In this document: piece by piece, positions 17,760-26,611 of the stretch
Layout of the letters: the number at the start of each line of letters is the position of its first letter
Position numbering within the stretch: position 1 is the stretch's first letter
Origin: Gallionellaceae bacterium
GTDB taxonomy: Bacteria; Pseudomonadota; Gammaproteobacteria; Burkholderiales; Thiobacillaceae
Direction of reading: 5' to 3'
Length of the DNA: 64,000 bases
Assembly (NCBI GenBank): GCA_028714875.1
Contig: JAQTLN010000001.1
Coordinates: forward strand, 302,419-366,418
The notes under the pieces: model-generated
What the model saw: the letters and a program-made list of their open reading frames with translations, nothing else
Told to the model about the DNA's origin: nothing
Databases searched by the model: none
Program-made: the position numbers and the translations under genes

Positions 17760-18056
17760 TCAATCTGGCCCGCTCTGCGGGCTGAACAATTCAAATTCGG
17801 TCACGTGCAATTCGAGCGTCGGGTACTTCACCCCCTTGCGGTCGAGAAAGCCGGAGAGCCTGATCTGTTCGCCTGTCGGCAATTGGGCCAGTCTCCGCGC
17901 CGTGTCGCCGAATGTGACGACCTCGGTTTCTATCTCTACCGCTCGGTTCCGTCCGCCTTCCTGTTGCTGCGAGGTATGTGCCACGCGCAAGCGGAGGGTG
18001 GGCAAGCCGGACGGGGTGTAGCGCAGGCCATCACTACCGGCCAGGCGCGCCGTCAA
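17760..18056 (-). CDS. priB: Primosomal replication protein PriB
   Basis: An OB-fold single-strand-binding protein of the replication restart primosome. The sequence [27 protein letters not shown] and its position between rpsF and rpsR identify it. The start is TTG at 18056; no ATG or GTG lies in frame between it and the rpsF stop. Length 98 residues. Confidence 0.93.
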   Translation of the reverse strand: MTARLAGSDGLRYTPSGLPTLRLRVAHTSQQQEGGRNRAVEIETEVVTFGDTARRLAQLPTGEQIRLSGFLDRKGVKYPTLELHVTEFELFSPQSGPD

Positions 18057-18082
18057 CTCGAATCGGTTGCTGTCTTCCGTGC

Positions 18083-18475
18083 TCAGGCCGCGGCCTCAAC
18101 GGCCGGAGCCGCGACTTCGGGTTGAGCGGACTGAGGGGCCAGCAGATTGCGGGCCTTCTCTTCCTTCATCATCGGCGAAGCGGCGGTCACGGCATCATCG
18201 CGCACGATGGTCAGGTGGCGCAGGATGGCGTCGTTGAAGCGGAAGCCGTGCTCCAGTTCGTCCAGGGTTTCCTGGTCGATCTCGATGTTCATGAGCAGGT
18301 AATGGGCCTTGTGCATCTTCTGGATGGTGTAGGCCAATTGGCGGCGACCCCAGTCTTCCATGCGGTGAATCTGGCCGCCCTTGGAGGCGATGAGGGTCTT
18401 GTATCGCTCGACCATGGCGGGCACCTGCTCGCTCTGGTCGGGATGGACGATGAATACGATTTCGTAGTGGCGCAT
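18083..18475 (-). CDS. rpsF: 30S ribosomal protein bS6
   Basis: The ATG at 18475 begins [26 protein letters not shown], with [15 protein letters not shown] and [10 protein letters not shown] as further S6 landmarks. A C-terminal tail rich in Ala/Pro extends beyond the globular domain (130 residues). First gene of the operon; the leader contains a perfect 10-bp hairpin. Confidence 0.98.
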   Translation of the reverse strand: MRHYEIVFIVHPDQSEQVPAMVERYKTLIASKGGQIHRMEDWGRRQLAYTIQKMHKAHYLLMNIEIDQETLDELEHGFRFNDAILRHLTIVRDDAVTAASPMMKEEKARNLLAPQSAQPEVAAPAVEAAA

Positions 18476-18545
18476 TGAAACTCCTTTTGGTCTTCGGCCC
18501 TCCTCGTGCGTCCGAGGTAGGGCAAGGCGGGGTGGATGAAAACGA

Positions 18546-18577
18546 CCGAGCCCGCCTGAGATTTCAAGCGGGCTCGG
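18546..18577 (-). promoter_or_regulatory. Hairpin in the rpsF leader
   Basis: Perfect 10-bp stem CCGAGCCCGC / GCGGGCTCGG with a 12-nt loop, about 70 nt upstream of the rpsF start. On the minus strand it is followed by a short U-rich stretch (TCGTTTTC). It could be an attenuator or the S6:S18-binding leader structure known from other bacteria; which of these is not decidable by eye. Confidence 0.5.
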
Positions 18578-18703
18578 AAGGGGCGGCATTCTATTTACAA
18601 ATCAGGGGGATAGCAAGCTGTTGGGTTACGTCGACATGAAGGCGTCGGCTAACTCAACCTACGCTTCAATCCGTGCTTCAGCCGGCAGGTCGGGTTAGGC
18701 GCG

Positions 18704-19180
18704 TCATTTCGCGCCGTAACCCGACAGCAACGCCAATCCAGCCCGATTGGGCCGGGCGACCTCCCAGTCCGCGACCGGACCCGGGACAAGCTGAAACAGA
18801 GGATGTGGTTGGGGCCGCGTTAATGAGATGAAATTTTCGAGCCATGAAGGATCGCGAACATGCAGTTTCGCGATGAGATGTCCCCATTCGTACTCGAGTT
18901 GTCCACAAGTGGCCACAATCGGCGTGGCATCCCCGTCAGAAATGATCTTTGTCGCGTCGAAATGATAGCCACGCAGGGTGGCTTCTGTTTGAACGGCACG
19001 CAAATAGGATGCGATCGAAGCCAAGGGTGATGGTGATTCGCGAAAGCGTATGAGTTGGGGATGCCGTGTATAGCCACGTGTTTTTCCGCCGAGAACCGCC
19101 TGGGCCAACAACGCCTCGCGCCAAAGCGCGACCAGGCCACGCGAGTCCAGGTAACAAGGATGTAGTGACCACAGGCGCAA
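18704..19180 (-). CDS. Pyrimidine dimer DNA glycosylase (Pyr_excise family)
   Basis: Begins MRLWSLHPCYLDSRGLVALW, then AQAVLGGKTRGYTRHPQLIRF, matching the T4 endonuclease V-like PF03013 family that excises UV-induced pyrimidine dimers. The start codon is TTG with GAGG about 7 bases upstream; the family N-terminus begins exactly there. At 158 residues it is near the family length and stands alone between rpsF and the decarboxylase. Confidence 0.85.
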   Translation of the reverse strand: MRLWSLHPCYLDSRGLVALWREALLAQAVLGGKTRGYTRHPQLIRFRESPSPLASIASYLRAVQTEATLRGYHFDATKIISDGDATPIVATCGQLEYEWGHLIAKLHVRDPSWLENFISLTRPQPHPLFQLVPGPVADWEVARPNRAGLALLSGYGAK

Positions 19181-19300
19181 GGACTGGACCTCTTGATTAT
19201 CTCGTCACCCCGCTGGACGCCGGGGGGCGGGCTGTCGATTTCGCTGGATTCCGGCTTCCGTCGGAATGACGACGGTGGATGTATTCAGCGCCTCTATCCG

Positions 19301-21574
19301 TTACGCCACGCAATCCACGTAGTACCGCGTCTTGCCGTTGTCCTTCTCTTTCACCAGGCCGTGCACGTCGGTTTCGAAGCCGGGGAATTTCTCGTTGAAT
19401 TCACGGGTGAATTTCAGGTAGCGGACGATGGTTTCGTTGAAGCGCTCGCCCGGGATCAGGAGCGGGATGCCGGGGGGGTAGGGGGTGAGCAGGATGGAGG
19501 TGATGCGGCCTTCCAGGGCGTCGATTTCCACTCGTTCTATGTCGCGGTGCGCCATTCGGGCGAAGGCGTCGGCGGGGCGCATGGCGGGGACCATGTCGGA
19601 TAGGTACATCTCGGTGGTCAGGCGGGCGACGTCGTTAGCCTTGTAGACCTCGTGGATGGCGGTGCACAGCTCTTTCAGGCCGGTGCGCTCGTAGAGCGGA
19701 TGCTTGGCGACGAAGTCCGGCATGATCCGCCACAGCGGCTGGTTGCGGTCATAGTCGTCCTTGAACTGCTGGAGTTCGGTGACCATGGTGTTCCAGCGGC
19801 CCTTGGTGATGCCGATGGTGAACATGATGAAGAACGAGTAGAGCCCGGTCTTCTCGACGATGACGCCGTGTTCCGCCAGGTATTTGGTGAGGATGGCGGC
19901 GGGAATGCCGGTGTCGGCGAAGTCGCCGTCGACGTCGAGGCCGGGGGTGATGATGGTGGCCTTGATCGGGTCGAGCAGGTTGAATTCCGGCGCCAGGTTG
20001 CCGAAGCCGTGCCAGCGCTCGCCGGCGCGCAGCATCCAGTCCTCGCGGTCGCCCATGCCTTCCTCGGCCAGTTCTTCCGGGCCCCAGACTTTGAACCACC
20101 AGCCGGAGCCGGCTTTGCTGGCCACATCGGTTACCACATCATGTTCCATCTCCGCGCCCACTTTGCGCATGGCGCGGCGGAAATCCAGTGCTTCGGCGAT
20201 GGATTCTTCCACCAGGGCGGTGCCGCCCGGCTCTTCCATCATCGCCGCCGCCACGTCGCAACTGGCGATGATGGCGTACTGCGGGCTGGTGGAGGTGTGC
20301 ATCAGGAAGGCTTCGTTGAACACGTCGCGGTCCAGTTTTCGGTTCTCCGATTCCTGCACCAGGATCTGCGAGGCTTGCGAGAGGCCTGCCAGTAGCTTGT
20401 GCGTCGATTGCGTGGAAAACACCATCGAATCCTTGCACCGCGGGCGGTTCGCGCCGATCGCGTGCATGCCGCGATAGAAGGTGTGGAAGGTGGCGTGCGG
20501 CAGCCAGGCCTCGTCGAAATGCAGGGTGTCGATCTTGCCGTCGAGTTCCTTCTTGATCTCTTCGACGTTGTAGAGGATGCCGTCGTAGGTGCTCTGGGTG
20601 ATGGTGAGCACGCGCGGCTTGGCGTTCTTGTCCGGGGCGAAGGGGTGGGCGGCGATCTTCTTCTTGATGTTTTCCCAGTTGAATTCCGAGCGCGGAATCG
20701 GCCCGATGATGCCGTAGTGATTGCGCGTGGGCATCAGGAACACGGGGATGGCGCCGGTCATGATGATCGCGTGCAGGATCGACTTGTGGCAGTTGCGGTC
20801 CACCACCACGATGTCGTTGGGCGCGACCGTGGAGTGCCAGACGATCTTGTTCGAGGTGGAGGTGCCGTTGGTCACGAAGAACAGGTGGTCGCACTTGAAG
20901 ATGCGCCCGGCGTTGCGTTCCGAGGCCGCTACCGGGCCGGTGTGGTCGAGCAGTTGACCGAGTTCGTCGACCGCGTTGCAGACATCGGCGCGCAGCATGT
21001 TCTCGCCGAAGAACTGGTGGAACATCTGCCCGACCGGCGACTTCAGGAAGGCGACGCCGCCGGAGTGGCCGGGGCAATGCCAGGAATAGGAGCCGTCCGC
21101 CGCGTAATGGGTGAGCGCGCGGAAGAACGGCGGCGGCAGGGAATCCAGATAGGCCTTGGTCTCGCGCACAATCAGGCGGGCGACGAACTCCGGCGTGTCC
21201 TCGAACATGTGGATGAAGCCGTGCAGTTCGCGCAGCACGTCATTCGGGATATGGCGACTGGTGCGGGTCTCGCCGTAGAGAAAGATGGGAATGTCGGTGT
21301 TGCGGTGGCGGATTTCAGTCACAAAGGCGCGCAGCTCGGCGATGGTTTCGTCGGTTTCCCCTGAGGAGAAATCATCGTCGTCCACCGACAGGATGAAGCC
21401 GGAAGCGCGGCTCTGTTGTTGCGCGAAGGAAGATAGGTCGCCGTAACTGGTCACTCCCAGGATTTCCATGCCCTCGTCTTCCAGTGCCTTGGCCAGGGCG
21501 CGAATGCCCAGCCCGGATGCGTTCTCGGAACGGAAGTCTTCGTCGATGATGACGACGGGAAAGCGGAAACGCAT
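19301..21574 (-). CDS. Orn/Lys/Arg decarboxylase (biosynthetic or inducible type)
   Basis: A PLP-dependent fold-III-type basic amino acid decarboxylase of 757 residues. It has an N-terminal receiver-like wing domain (VVIIDEDFRSENASGLGIRA), the major PLP domain with STQSTHKLLAGLSQ holding the PLP lysine, and a C-terminal domain. AGGAG lies before the ATG at 21574. The substrate (arginine, lysine or ornithine) cannot be fixed from motifs; arginine/lysine decarboxylases of this length are usual in betaproteobacteria. Confidence 0.9.
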   Translation of the reverse strand: MRFRFPVVIIDEDFRSENASGLGIRALAKALEDEGMEILGVTSYGDLSSFAQQQSRASGFILSVDDDDFSSGETDETIAELRAFVTEIRHRNTDIPIFLYGETRTSRHIPNDVLRELHGFIHMFEDTPEFVARLIVRETKAYLDSLPPPFFRALTHYAADGSYSWHCPGHSGGVAFLKSPVGQMFHQFFGENMLRADVCNAVDELGQLLDHTGPVAASERNAGRIFKCDHLFFVTNGTSTSNKIVWHSTVAPNDIVVVDRNCHKSILHAIIMTGAIPVFLMPTRNHYGIIGPIPRSEFNWENIKKKIAAHPFAPDKNAKPRVLTITQSTYDGILYNVEEIKKELDGKIDTLHFDEAWLPHATFHTFYRGMHAIGANRPRCKDSMVFSTQSTHKLLAGLSQASQILVQESENRKLDRDVFNEAFLMHTSTSPQYAIIASCDVAAAMMEEPGGTALVEESIAEALDFRRAMRKVGAEMEHDVVTDVASKAGSGWWFKVWGPEELAEEGMGDREDWMLRAGERWHGFGNLAPEFNLLDPIKATIITPGLDVDGDFADTGIPAAILTKYLAEHGVIVEKTGLYSFFIMFTIGITKGRWNTMVTELQQFKDDYDRNQPLWRIMPDFVAKHPLYERTGLKELCTAIHEVYKANDVARLTTEMYLSDMVPAMRPADAFARMAHRDIERVEIDALEGRITSILLTPYPPGIPLLIPGERFNETIVRYLKFTREFNEKFPGFETDVHGLVKEKDNGKTRYYVDCVA

Positions 21575-21671
21575 GGTGGTACTCCTGAGCGGGGGATGGC
21601 GGACAGCGCGCGAATTATAAGAACGCGGCCTGAGCGGCGTGTTAAATCTTGGCGCGCGGGTCGATGCCGAA

Positions 21672-22451
21672 TCAGCCTGCCCAGGCTTCCAGGAACTCGA
21701 ACCAGTGGTCGGCGCCGATTTCTTCCAGGCTGGAACGCACCAAAGCAATTTCCTGCTCGTACTGGGCGGGGCTGAGGGCGCCGCGCATACGCTGGAAACG
21801 CAGGTAGACGAGGTAGGTGTTGACCACGTCGGTTTCGCAGTAGTCGCGGATGGCGGCGATTTCGCCGCGTTCGTAGGCGGGCCAGACGGCGGAACCGTCC
21901 ATGCCGAGTTTGCCGGGAAAGCCGTAGAGCTTGGCGAGATCGTCCAGCGGCGCGTTGGCGCGGCCGGAGAACATCGCGATCACGTCCATCAGGTCGAGAT
22001 GGCGGGTGTGATAGCGGTTGAGGTAGTTGTTGTATTTGAAATCGCGATTGTCATCGCCCCAGTCCCAGTACTTCGGCGCGGTAATGCCATGCAGCATGGC
22101 GCGGTAGTGCAGCACCGGCAGATCGAAGCCGCCACCGTTCCAACTCACCAGTTGCGGGGTGTATTTCTCGATGCCGTCGAAGAAGCGCTGGATGATCTGG
22201 CCCTCGTCGGCGTCCGGTTCCGAGAGCGAGAACACGCGAAAGCGGTCGCCCTCGCGCAGGGTGCAGGAAATGGTGACCACGCGTTGCAGGTAGTGCTGCA
22301 GAAAATCGGAGCCGCCAGTCTGCTGCCGGCGCATCAGGAAGGCCATTTCGCCGACCTCGTGGTCGCTGGCTTCCGGGCCGACATTGTGGAGACGGCGCAA
22401 CCCGGCAATGTCGGGAATGGTTTCGATATCGAAGACGAGAACGGGTGTCAT
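21672..22451 (-). CDS. Predicted PolB-like 3'-5' exonuclease
   Basis: A 259-residue DEDD exonuclease (DNA_pol_B_exo2 type). Motif I is VFDIETIPD, motif II LVSWNGGGFDLPVLHYRA, and motif III ends in YCETDVVNTYLVYLRF. The ATG at 22451 is right before motif I; the longer open frame upstream overlaps the divergent pgl. The family's role is not well defined; DNA repair or processing is likely. Confidence 0.85.
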   Translation of the reverse strand: MTPVLVFDIETIPDIAGLRRLHNVGPEASDHEVGEMAFLMRRQQTGGSDFLQHYLQRVVTISCTLREGDRFRVFSLSEPDADEGQIIQRFFDGIEKYTPQLVSWNGGGFDLPVLHYRAMLHGITAPKYWDWGDDNRDFKYNNYLNRYHTRHLDLMDVIAMFSGRANAPLDDLAKLYGFPGKLGMDGSAVWPAYERGEIAAIRDYCETDVVNTYLVYLRFQRMRGALSPAQYEQEIALVRSSLEEIGADHWFEFLEAWAG

Positions 22452-22530
22452 GGGGAGGGGGCGTAAAATTCGGGCGATTTTATCCGCTTTGCCCTCTCCC
22501 CTTTTCACTTCCCATTTCCTGTGCTTTCCG

Positions 22531-23541
22531 ATGCAAACCCGCTGGCATTTTTCCGACTCCGATACGGCCTGGCTGGCCGAGGCGCTGGCCTTTGTCGGCC
22601 GCGCGGAGCGGGCGGCGCTGACGGCGCGCGGCGAGTTCCACATCGTTCTGGCCGGCGGCAACACGCCGCGCAAGGTCTATGAGGCACTGGCGCGGGAAAC
22701 GCATGATTGGCCGCGCTGGCGGGTTTGGTTCGGCGACGAGCGTTGTTTGCCGGCCGATCATCCGGAGCGCAACAGTGTGATGGCGAGCGCGCTGCTGGAG
22801 CGGTTAGGTGTTTTGAACCCCCCTTTCTCAAAGGGGGGCAGGGGGGATTTGCCGACGTCAGCGGTGGGCACGGGTATAAATTCCCCCCAGCCCCCCTTTG
22901 AGAAGGCTGTTTTACCGTTACCTGGTGATGCGACAGAAAACGCCCGATGGAGTGGCCTCCCCCTTTTTCAAAGGGGGAATGAGGGGGATTTAGCGACGTT
23001 TGCCTGTGCGGCCGTCTCGGAAATCCCCCCTAACCCCCCTTTGAAAAAGGGGGGAACCACCGCACCAACCGCATCACCAGTTAACGGGAATAGAGCCTTT
23101 GAGAAAAAGGGGGGGGGCCAGGTGCATACCATTCCCGTTGAACTTGGCGCGCGCGCAGCTGCGGCCGCCTATGCCGCCGAACTTGCTGGTGTCGGCGATT
23201 TCGATCTGGTGATTCTCGGGCTGGGCGAAGATGGCCATACCGCCAGCCTCTTTCCTTGCCACATTTCTTGCCACACTCCGGGCTATGTCGCCAAACCGGA
23301 AGCCGATGCCCTGGCTGTTTTTGACGCGCCGAAACCCCCGCCCGAGCGCGTCAGCCTTTCCGCCGACCGCCTGTCGCGCGCCCGCCACGTCCTGTTTCTG
23401 GTGAGCGGCCTCGGCAAACGAGAGGCCTTGCGCCATTGGCGCGCCGGCGCCCCCCTTATTCCCGCCGCCACCATCCAGCCCGAAGCCGGGGTGGATGTGT
23501 TGCTGGCTCCCGATCTTTCCACTCCTGGAGTATTCCCATGA
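22531..23541 (+). CDS. pgl: 6-phosphogluconolactonase with a ~100-residue repeat-encoded insert
   Basis: The enzyme hydrolyses 6-phosphogluconolactone in the oxidative pentose phosphate pathway. Conserved blocks are HIVLAGGNTPRKVYEAL, RVWFGDERCLPADHPERN, GLGEDGHTASLFP and the C-terminal RVSLS region. Residues about 94-196 do not belong to the family: they are encoded by a G-family palindrome split by a complete MITE (22915-23097), all in one open frame. Without it the protein would be about 235 residues, the normal length. The insert falls in the loop between the helix ending SALLERL and the strand VHTIPVE, so folding is conceivable but unproven. The stop overlaps the next start (ATGA). Confidence 0.88.
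   Translation: MQTRWHFSDSDTAWLAEALAFVGRAERAALTARGEFHIVLAGGNTPRKVYEALARETHDWPRWRVWFGDERCLPADHPERNSVMASALLERLGVLNPPFSKGGRGDLPTSAVGTGINSPQPPFEKAVLPLPGDATENARWSGLPLFQRGNEGDLATFACAAVSEIPPNPPLKKGGTTAPTASPVNGNRAFEKKGGGQVHTIPVELGARAAAAAYAAELAGVGDFDLVILGLGEDGHTASLFPCHISCHTPGYVAKPEADALAVFDAPKPPPERVSLSADRLSRARHVLFLVSGLGKREALRHWRAGAPLIPAATIQPEAGVDVLLAPDLSTPGVFP
22812..23118. repeat. G-family palindromic element in pgl, split by a MITE
   Basis: CCCCCCTTTCTCAAAGGGGGG and a second CCCCCCTTTGAGAA arm are interrupted by the MITE; the remaining AAAAAGGGGGGGG arm follows it (23102-23118). The whole block encodes proline/glycine-rich sequence in frame with pgl. Confidence 0.85.
22915..23097. mobile_element. MITE-like element, copy 2 (inside pgl)
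   Basis: 183 bp bounded by imperfect inverted repeats (left GGCTGTTTTACCGTTACCTG, right in complement GGCTCTATTCCCGTTAACTG). An exact 8-bp direct repeat TTTGAGAA flanks it (22907-22914 and 23098-23105). It is about 90% identical by eye to the copy at 6611-6798. It landed inside an older G-family palindrome within pgl. Confidence 0.9.
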
Positions 23542-24995
23542 AAACCACTTTGCTCGCCCTGGCGGCGCTCACGGTCTTGTCCACCGCTCAGGCCGCGGAG
23601 GAACGCCGTTCCACCGCGGCCGATCAGACCGCCCTGGCGGTGACCATCTACAACGGCGATCTGGCCCTGGTGAAGGACGCGCGCCGCGTCAAGCTGAACG
23701 GCGGCGAGAACCAGTTGGCCTGGCGCGACGTTTCGGCGCGTATGCAGCCGGAAACCGCGCTGTTGCGCAGCCTGGACGGGCGCAAGTTGACCCTGCTGGA
23801 ACAGAACTTCGATTTCGACCTGCTCACGCCGAGAAAGCTGCTGGAAAAATCCGTGGGCGAGGCGGTGCGGGTGATCCGCACGCAGCCGGTCACCGGTGTG
23901 GAATATGCCGAGAACGCCCGTGTGCTCGCGGCCAACGACGGCGTGGTGTTGCAGTTCAACGATCGGGTCGAGGGCGGCATCCCCGGCCGCATCGTTTTCT
24001 CCAGTGTGCCCGCCGACCTGCGTGACCAACCCACCCTGTCGATGCTGTTCAGCACCGACGCCCCTCCTGTTGCCCCTTCGTACCAAGGCAGCACTGGTAC
24101 CGAGCATGGCCTGGAACTGTCCTATCTCACCGGCGGCTTGACCTGGAAGGCCGATTACGTCGCAGAACTCTCGGCCAAGGAAGACCGCATCGACCTCAAC
24201 GGCTGGGTCACCCTCACCAATACCAGCGGCACCAGCTACCCCAATGCGCGCTTGCAACTGGTGGCCGGCGAGGTGAACCGGTCGCAACCGGAACGCATGC
24301 GTACCGAGTTGATGATGAAGACCATGGCGATGGCCGACGCCGCCCCGCAAATGCGGGAAGAAAGTCTGTTCGAATACCACCTCTACACCCTGGACCGGAA
24401 CACCACCCTGAGCGACAAGCAGACCAAACAAGTGGCCTTGCTGTCCGCGCAGAAAGTGGCGGTGGACAAGGAGTTTCGCCTGGTCGGCGGCGACTGGTAC
24501 TACAACGGCCAGTACGGCGACCTGGGCAAGAAAATGAAACCGAGCGTGTTCATGGAGTTCGCCAACCAGGGCGAGAACCTCGGCATTCCGCTCCCCAAGG
24601 GCGTGGTGCGGGTCTACAAGAAGGATGGCGCCGGACGCGCCCAGTTCATCGGCGAGGATCGCATCGACCATACCGCCAAGGGCGAAACGGTGAAGCTGAA
24701 ACTGGGCGAAGCATTCGACATCACCGCCGACAAGAAGCAGACCGACTTCCAGAAGTTGGCCGCCACCTACAACAGCCGTGGCGGCCTGATCGAGTCCGGT
24801 TACCAGATGGAAATCCGCAACGCCAAGCGCGAAAAAGTCGTGGTGACGGTCATCGAGAACGTGCCCGGTGAATGGCAGATGATCCAGGAAAGCCACCCGC
24901 ACAAGCGGGAAAGCGCCAACAGCGCCGTCTGGCAAGTGCCGGTGCCGGCGGAAGGCAAGACCGTGCTGACATGGCGCGTGCGAGTGAAATATTGA
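23538..24995 (+). CDS. Secreted DUF4139 domain protein
   Basis: A 485-residue protein with an N-terminal signal peptide (MKTTLLALAALTVLSTAQAA). The body matches DUF4139-type proteins: VTIYNGDLALVKDAR near the N-terminus and the GLTWKADYVAELS / LNGWVTLTNTSGTSYPNA core. Its start overlaps the pgl stop by ATGA, so translation is probably coupled. Family function is not established; the fold is beta-rich and the protein should be periplasmic or surface-associated. Confidence 0.82.
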   Translation: MKTTLLALAALTVLSTAQAAEERRSTAADQTALAVTIYNGDLALVKDARRVKLNGGENQLAWRDVSARMQPETALLRSLDGRKLTLLEQNFDFDLLTPRKLLEKSVGEAVRVIRTQPVTGVEYAENARVLAANDGVVLQFNDRVEGGIPGRIVFSSVPADLRDQPTLSMLFSTDAPPVAPSYQGSTGTEHGLELSYLTGGLTWKADYVAELSAKEDRIDLNGWVTLTNTSGTSYPNARLQLVAGEVNRSQPERMRTELMMKTMAMADAAPQMREESLFEYHLYTLDRNTTLSDKQTKQVALLSAQKVAVDKEFRLVGGDWYYNGQYGDLGKKMKPSVFMEFANQGENLGIPLPKGVVRVYKKDGAGRAQFIGEDRIDHTAKGETVKLKLGEAFDITADKKQTDFQKLAATYNSRGGLIESGYQMEIRNAKREKVVVTVIENVPGEWQMIQESHPHKRESANSAVWQVPVPAEGKTVLTWRVRVKY

Positions 24996-25009
24996 GCGGA
25001 AGGCGATCT

Positions 25010-25033
25010 TGTAGCGCCGGCTTCCAGCCGGCG
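25010..25033. repeat. REP-like half element
   Basis: TGTAGCGCCGGCTTCCAGCC followed by GGCG, located between the DUF4139 gene and the oxygenase gene. Confidence 0.75.
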
Positions 25034-25080
25034 TTTTTCAGGGATGCCGGCGCAATAGGGCTGTGAACAAGGAGCGAGTC

Positions 25081-25677
25081 GTGAACAGTGAGCAGGTCAT
25101 CGTCACCGATCTGGCCCAGTTCGGCTGGTGCGTGGTGCCCGGATTTCTCGACGAAACCGGGACGGCGGCCTTGCGCGCCGAGTGCCTTCAGGCGCATGCG
25201 GCCGGCGCCTTCCACGCCGCCGGAATCGGGAGCGGCCAGGCGCAAGTGCATTCGGAAGTGCGTGGCGACCATGTCTTATGGGTGGATGAAACGAATACCG
25301 GCCCGGCATTGCACGAATTGCTCGACCGCTTCGAGTCACTGCGCCAGGGGGTGAATCAGGAACTGTTCCTTGGTCTGCTCGACCTGGAAACACATTTCGC
25401 CATCTATCCGCCCGGCGCCGGCTACCAACGCCATCTCGACCGCTTCCGTGACGACGACCGGCGCAGCCTGACGGTGATTCTTTATCTCAACGAGCCGGAC
25501 TGGCGCGAGGAAGACGGCGGCCTGCTGCGCTTCTGGCCGGACCCGGAAACCGCGCCGCTGGAGATAGTGCCGGCCGGCGGCACGCTGGTGACCTTTCTCT
25601 CCGACCGCTTCTGGCACGAAGTATTGCCGGCCACCCGGCAACGCCTGTCGCTGACCGGCTGGTTCCGGCGCCGCTGA
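25081..25677 (+). CDS. 2OG-Fe(II) oxygenase (prolyl 4-hydroxylase type)
   Basis: A cytosolic 198-residue protein with the double-stranded beta-helix iron site: HxD in YQRHLDRFRDD, the distal histidine in RFWHEVLPA, and the 2-oxoglutarate arginine in RLSLTGWFRRR. I chose GTG 25081 because AGGAG lies 6 bases upstream; GTG 25063 is also in frame but lacks such a site. The substrate is unknown; the family includes protein prolyl hydroxylases. Confidence 0.87.
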   Translation: MNSEQVIVTDLAQFGWCVVPGFLDETGTAALRAECLQAHAAGAFHAAGIGSGQAQVHSEVRGDHVLWVDETNTGPALHELLDRFESLRQGVNQELFLGLLDLETHFAIYPPGAGYQRHLDRFRDDDRRSLTVILYLNEPDWREEDGGLLRFWPDPETAPLEIVPAGGTLVTFLSDRFWHEVLPATRQRLSLTGWFRRR

Positions 25678-25704
25678 AACCGGCGGCTTTCGGCCCGCTA
25701 GTTT

Positions 25705-25785
25705 GTAGGATGTGGTGAGCGCAGCGAACCGCATCAAGTACGGCCGCCTTGCATGGTGCGGTTCGCTGCGCTCACCACACCCTAC
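25705..25785. repeat. Long inverted repeat downstream of the oxygenase and nikO
   Basis: Arms of about 32 bp (GTAGGATGTGGTGAGCGCAG... and its complement ending ...CTCACCACACCCTAC) form a hairpin between two convergent genes. It may end transcription of both, although no T-run follows. Confidence 0.78.
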
Positions 25786-25837
25786 GTCCGCTGGTTCCGG
25801 CGCCGCTGAAACTCCGCAACTGCCCACACTCAACTGC

Positions 25838-26611
25838 CTACTCCCAATCGTGGGTATGCCAATGGCGATGTTCCACGCCGCCGTGCCGGTGCCGGTGCGC
25901 ATGTGCCAGGTTGGCGGCGACCAGTTTTTCGCTATCGCCCAGGAACGGTTCAATCGGACCGTCGTAGAGCAGGCGATGATCTTCGCCCAGCACCAGCGTG
26001 CGTGTGCCCAGTTCCGGCGCCAGGCTGAGGTTGTGGGTGGTGGTGAGCAGGGTGATCGGCAGGTCGGCGAGAAAATCCACCAGCCAGCCGGTAGAGCGCG
26101 GGTCGAGGGCGGCGGCGGGTTCATCAAGCAACAGCAATCTCGGTTCCACCGCCAGCAGCGCGGCCAGCGCGACCTTCTGTTTCTCGCCGCCGGAAAGCGT
26201 GAAAGGCGGTCGTTTCAGGAACGCCGTCACCCCCACCAGATCGGCCCAGTGCGCCACCCGCTCGTCGATGCTGGTTAGCCGCATCTGGCGCGGCCCAAAG
26301 GCGATTTCGTCGTAGACGGTCGGGTTGAACAGCATCACGTCCGGGTTCTGGAACAGCAGGGCGACTTCCTGGCGAAAGCGTAGACGCAGGGCGCCGTGCT
26401 TGAGTTGATCCGGCGTGATGTGCTCGCCCTGGTAGAACACCGTGCCGGCACGCGGCGCAACCAGGCCGTCGAGGATTTTCAGCAGCGTCGATTTGCCGCT
26501 GCCGTTACTGCCCAGCAAGACCGCTTTCTCGCCGGCCGCGAGGCTGAAGCTCACGTCCAGCAGACAGGTTTTTTCGCCGTAGTGGTGTGACAGGCCTTCG
26601 ACTCGGATCAT
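25838..26611 (-). CDS. nikO: Nickel/cobalt ECF transporter ATPase NikO/CbiO
   Basis: ABC ATPase of an energy-coupling-factor metal importer. Walker A GSNGSGKST, Q-loop LLFQNPDVMLF, signature LSGGEKQ, and Walker B LLLLDEPAAALD are intact. The C-terminus is strikingly histidine-rich (AHAHRHRHGGVEHRHWHTHD), suggesting metal binding or sensing. The start overlaps the nikQ stop by 4 bases. Nickel is favoured over cobalt because of the NikK/NikL-type partners upstream. Confidence 0.9.
   Translation of the reverse strand: MIRVEGLSHHYGEKTCLLDVSFSLAAGEKAVLLGSNGSGKSTLLKILDGLVAPRAGTVFYQGEHITPDQLKHGALRLRFRQEVALLFQNPDVMLFNPTVYDEIAFGPRQMRLTSIDERVAHWADLVGVTAFLKRPPFTLSGGEKQKVALAALLAVEPRLLLLDEPAAALDPRSTGWLVDFLADLPITLLTTTHNLSLAPELGTRTLVLGEDHRLLYDGPIEPFLGDSEKLVAANLAHAHRHRHGGVEHRHWHTHDWE

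Noticed and set aside
22384..22530. Longer start for pgl
   Set aside because: The extra 49 codons overlap the divergent exonuclease gene and are not 6-phosphogluconolactonase sequence; the ATG at 22531 fits the family.
23283..24935. Minus-strand open frame of 550 codons opposite the DUF4139 gene
   Set aside because: Shadow; the plus strand has a signal peptide, family motifs and ATGA coupling.
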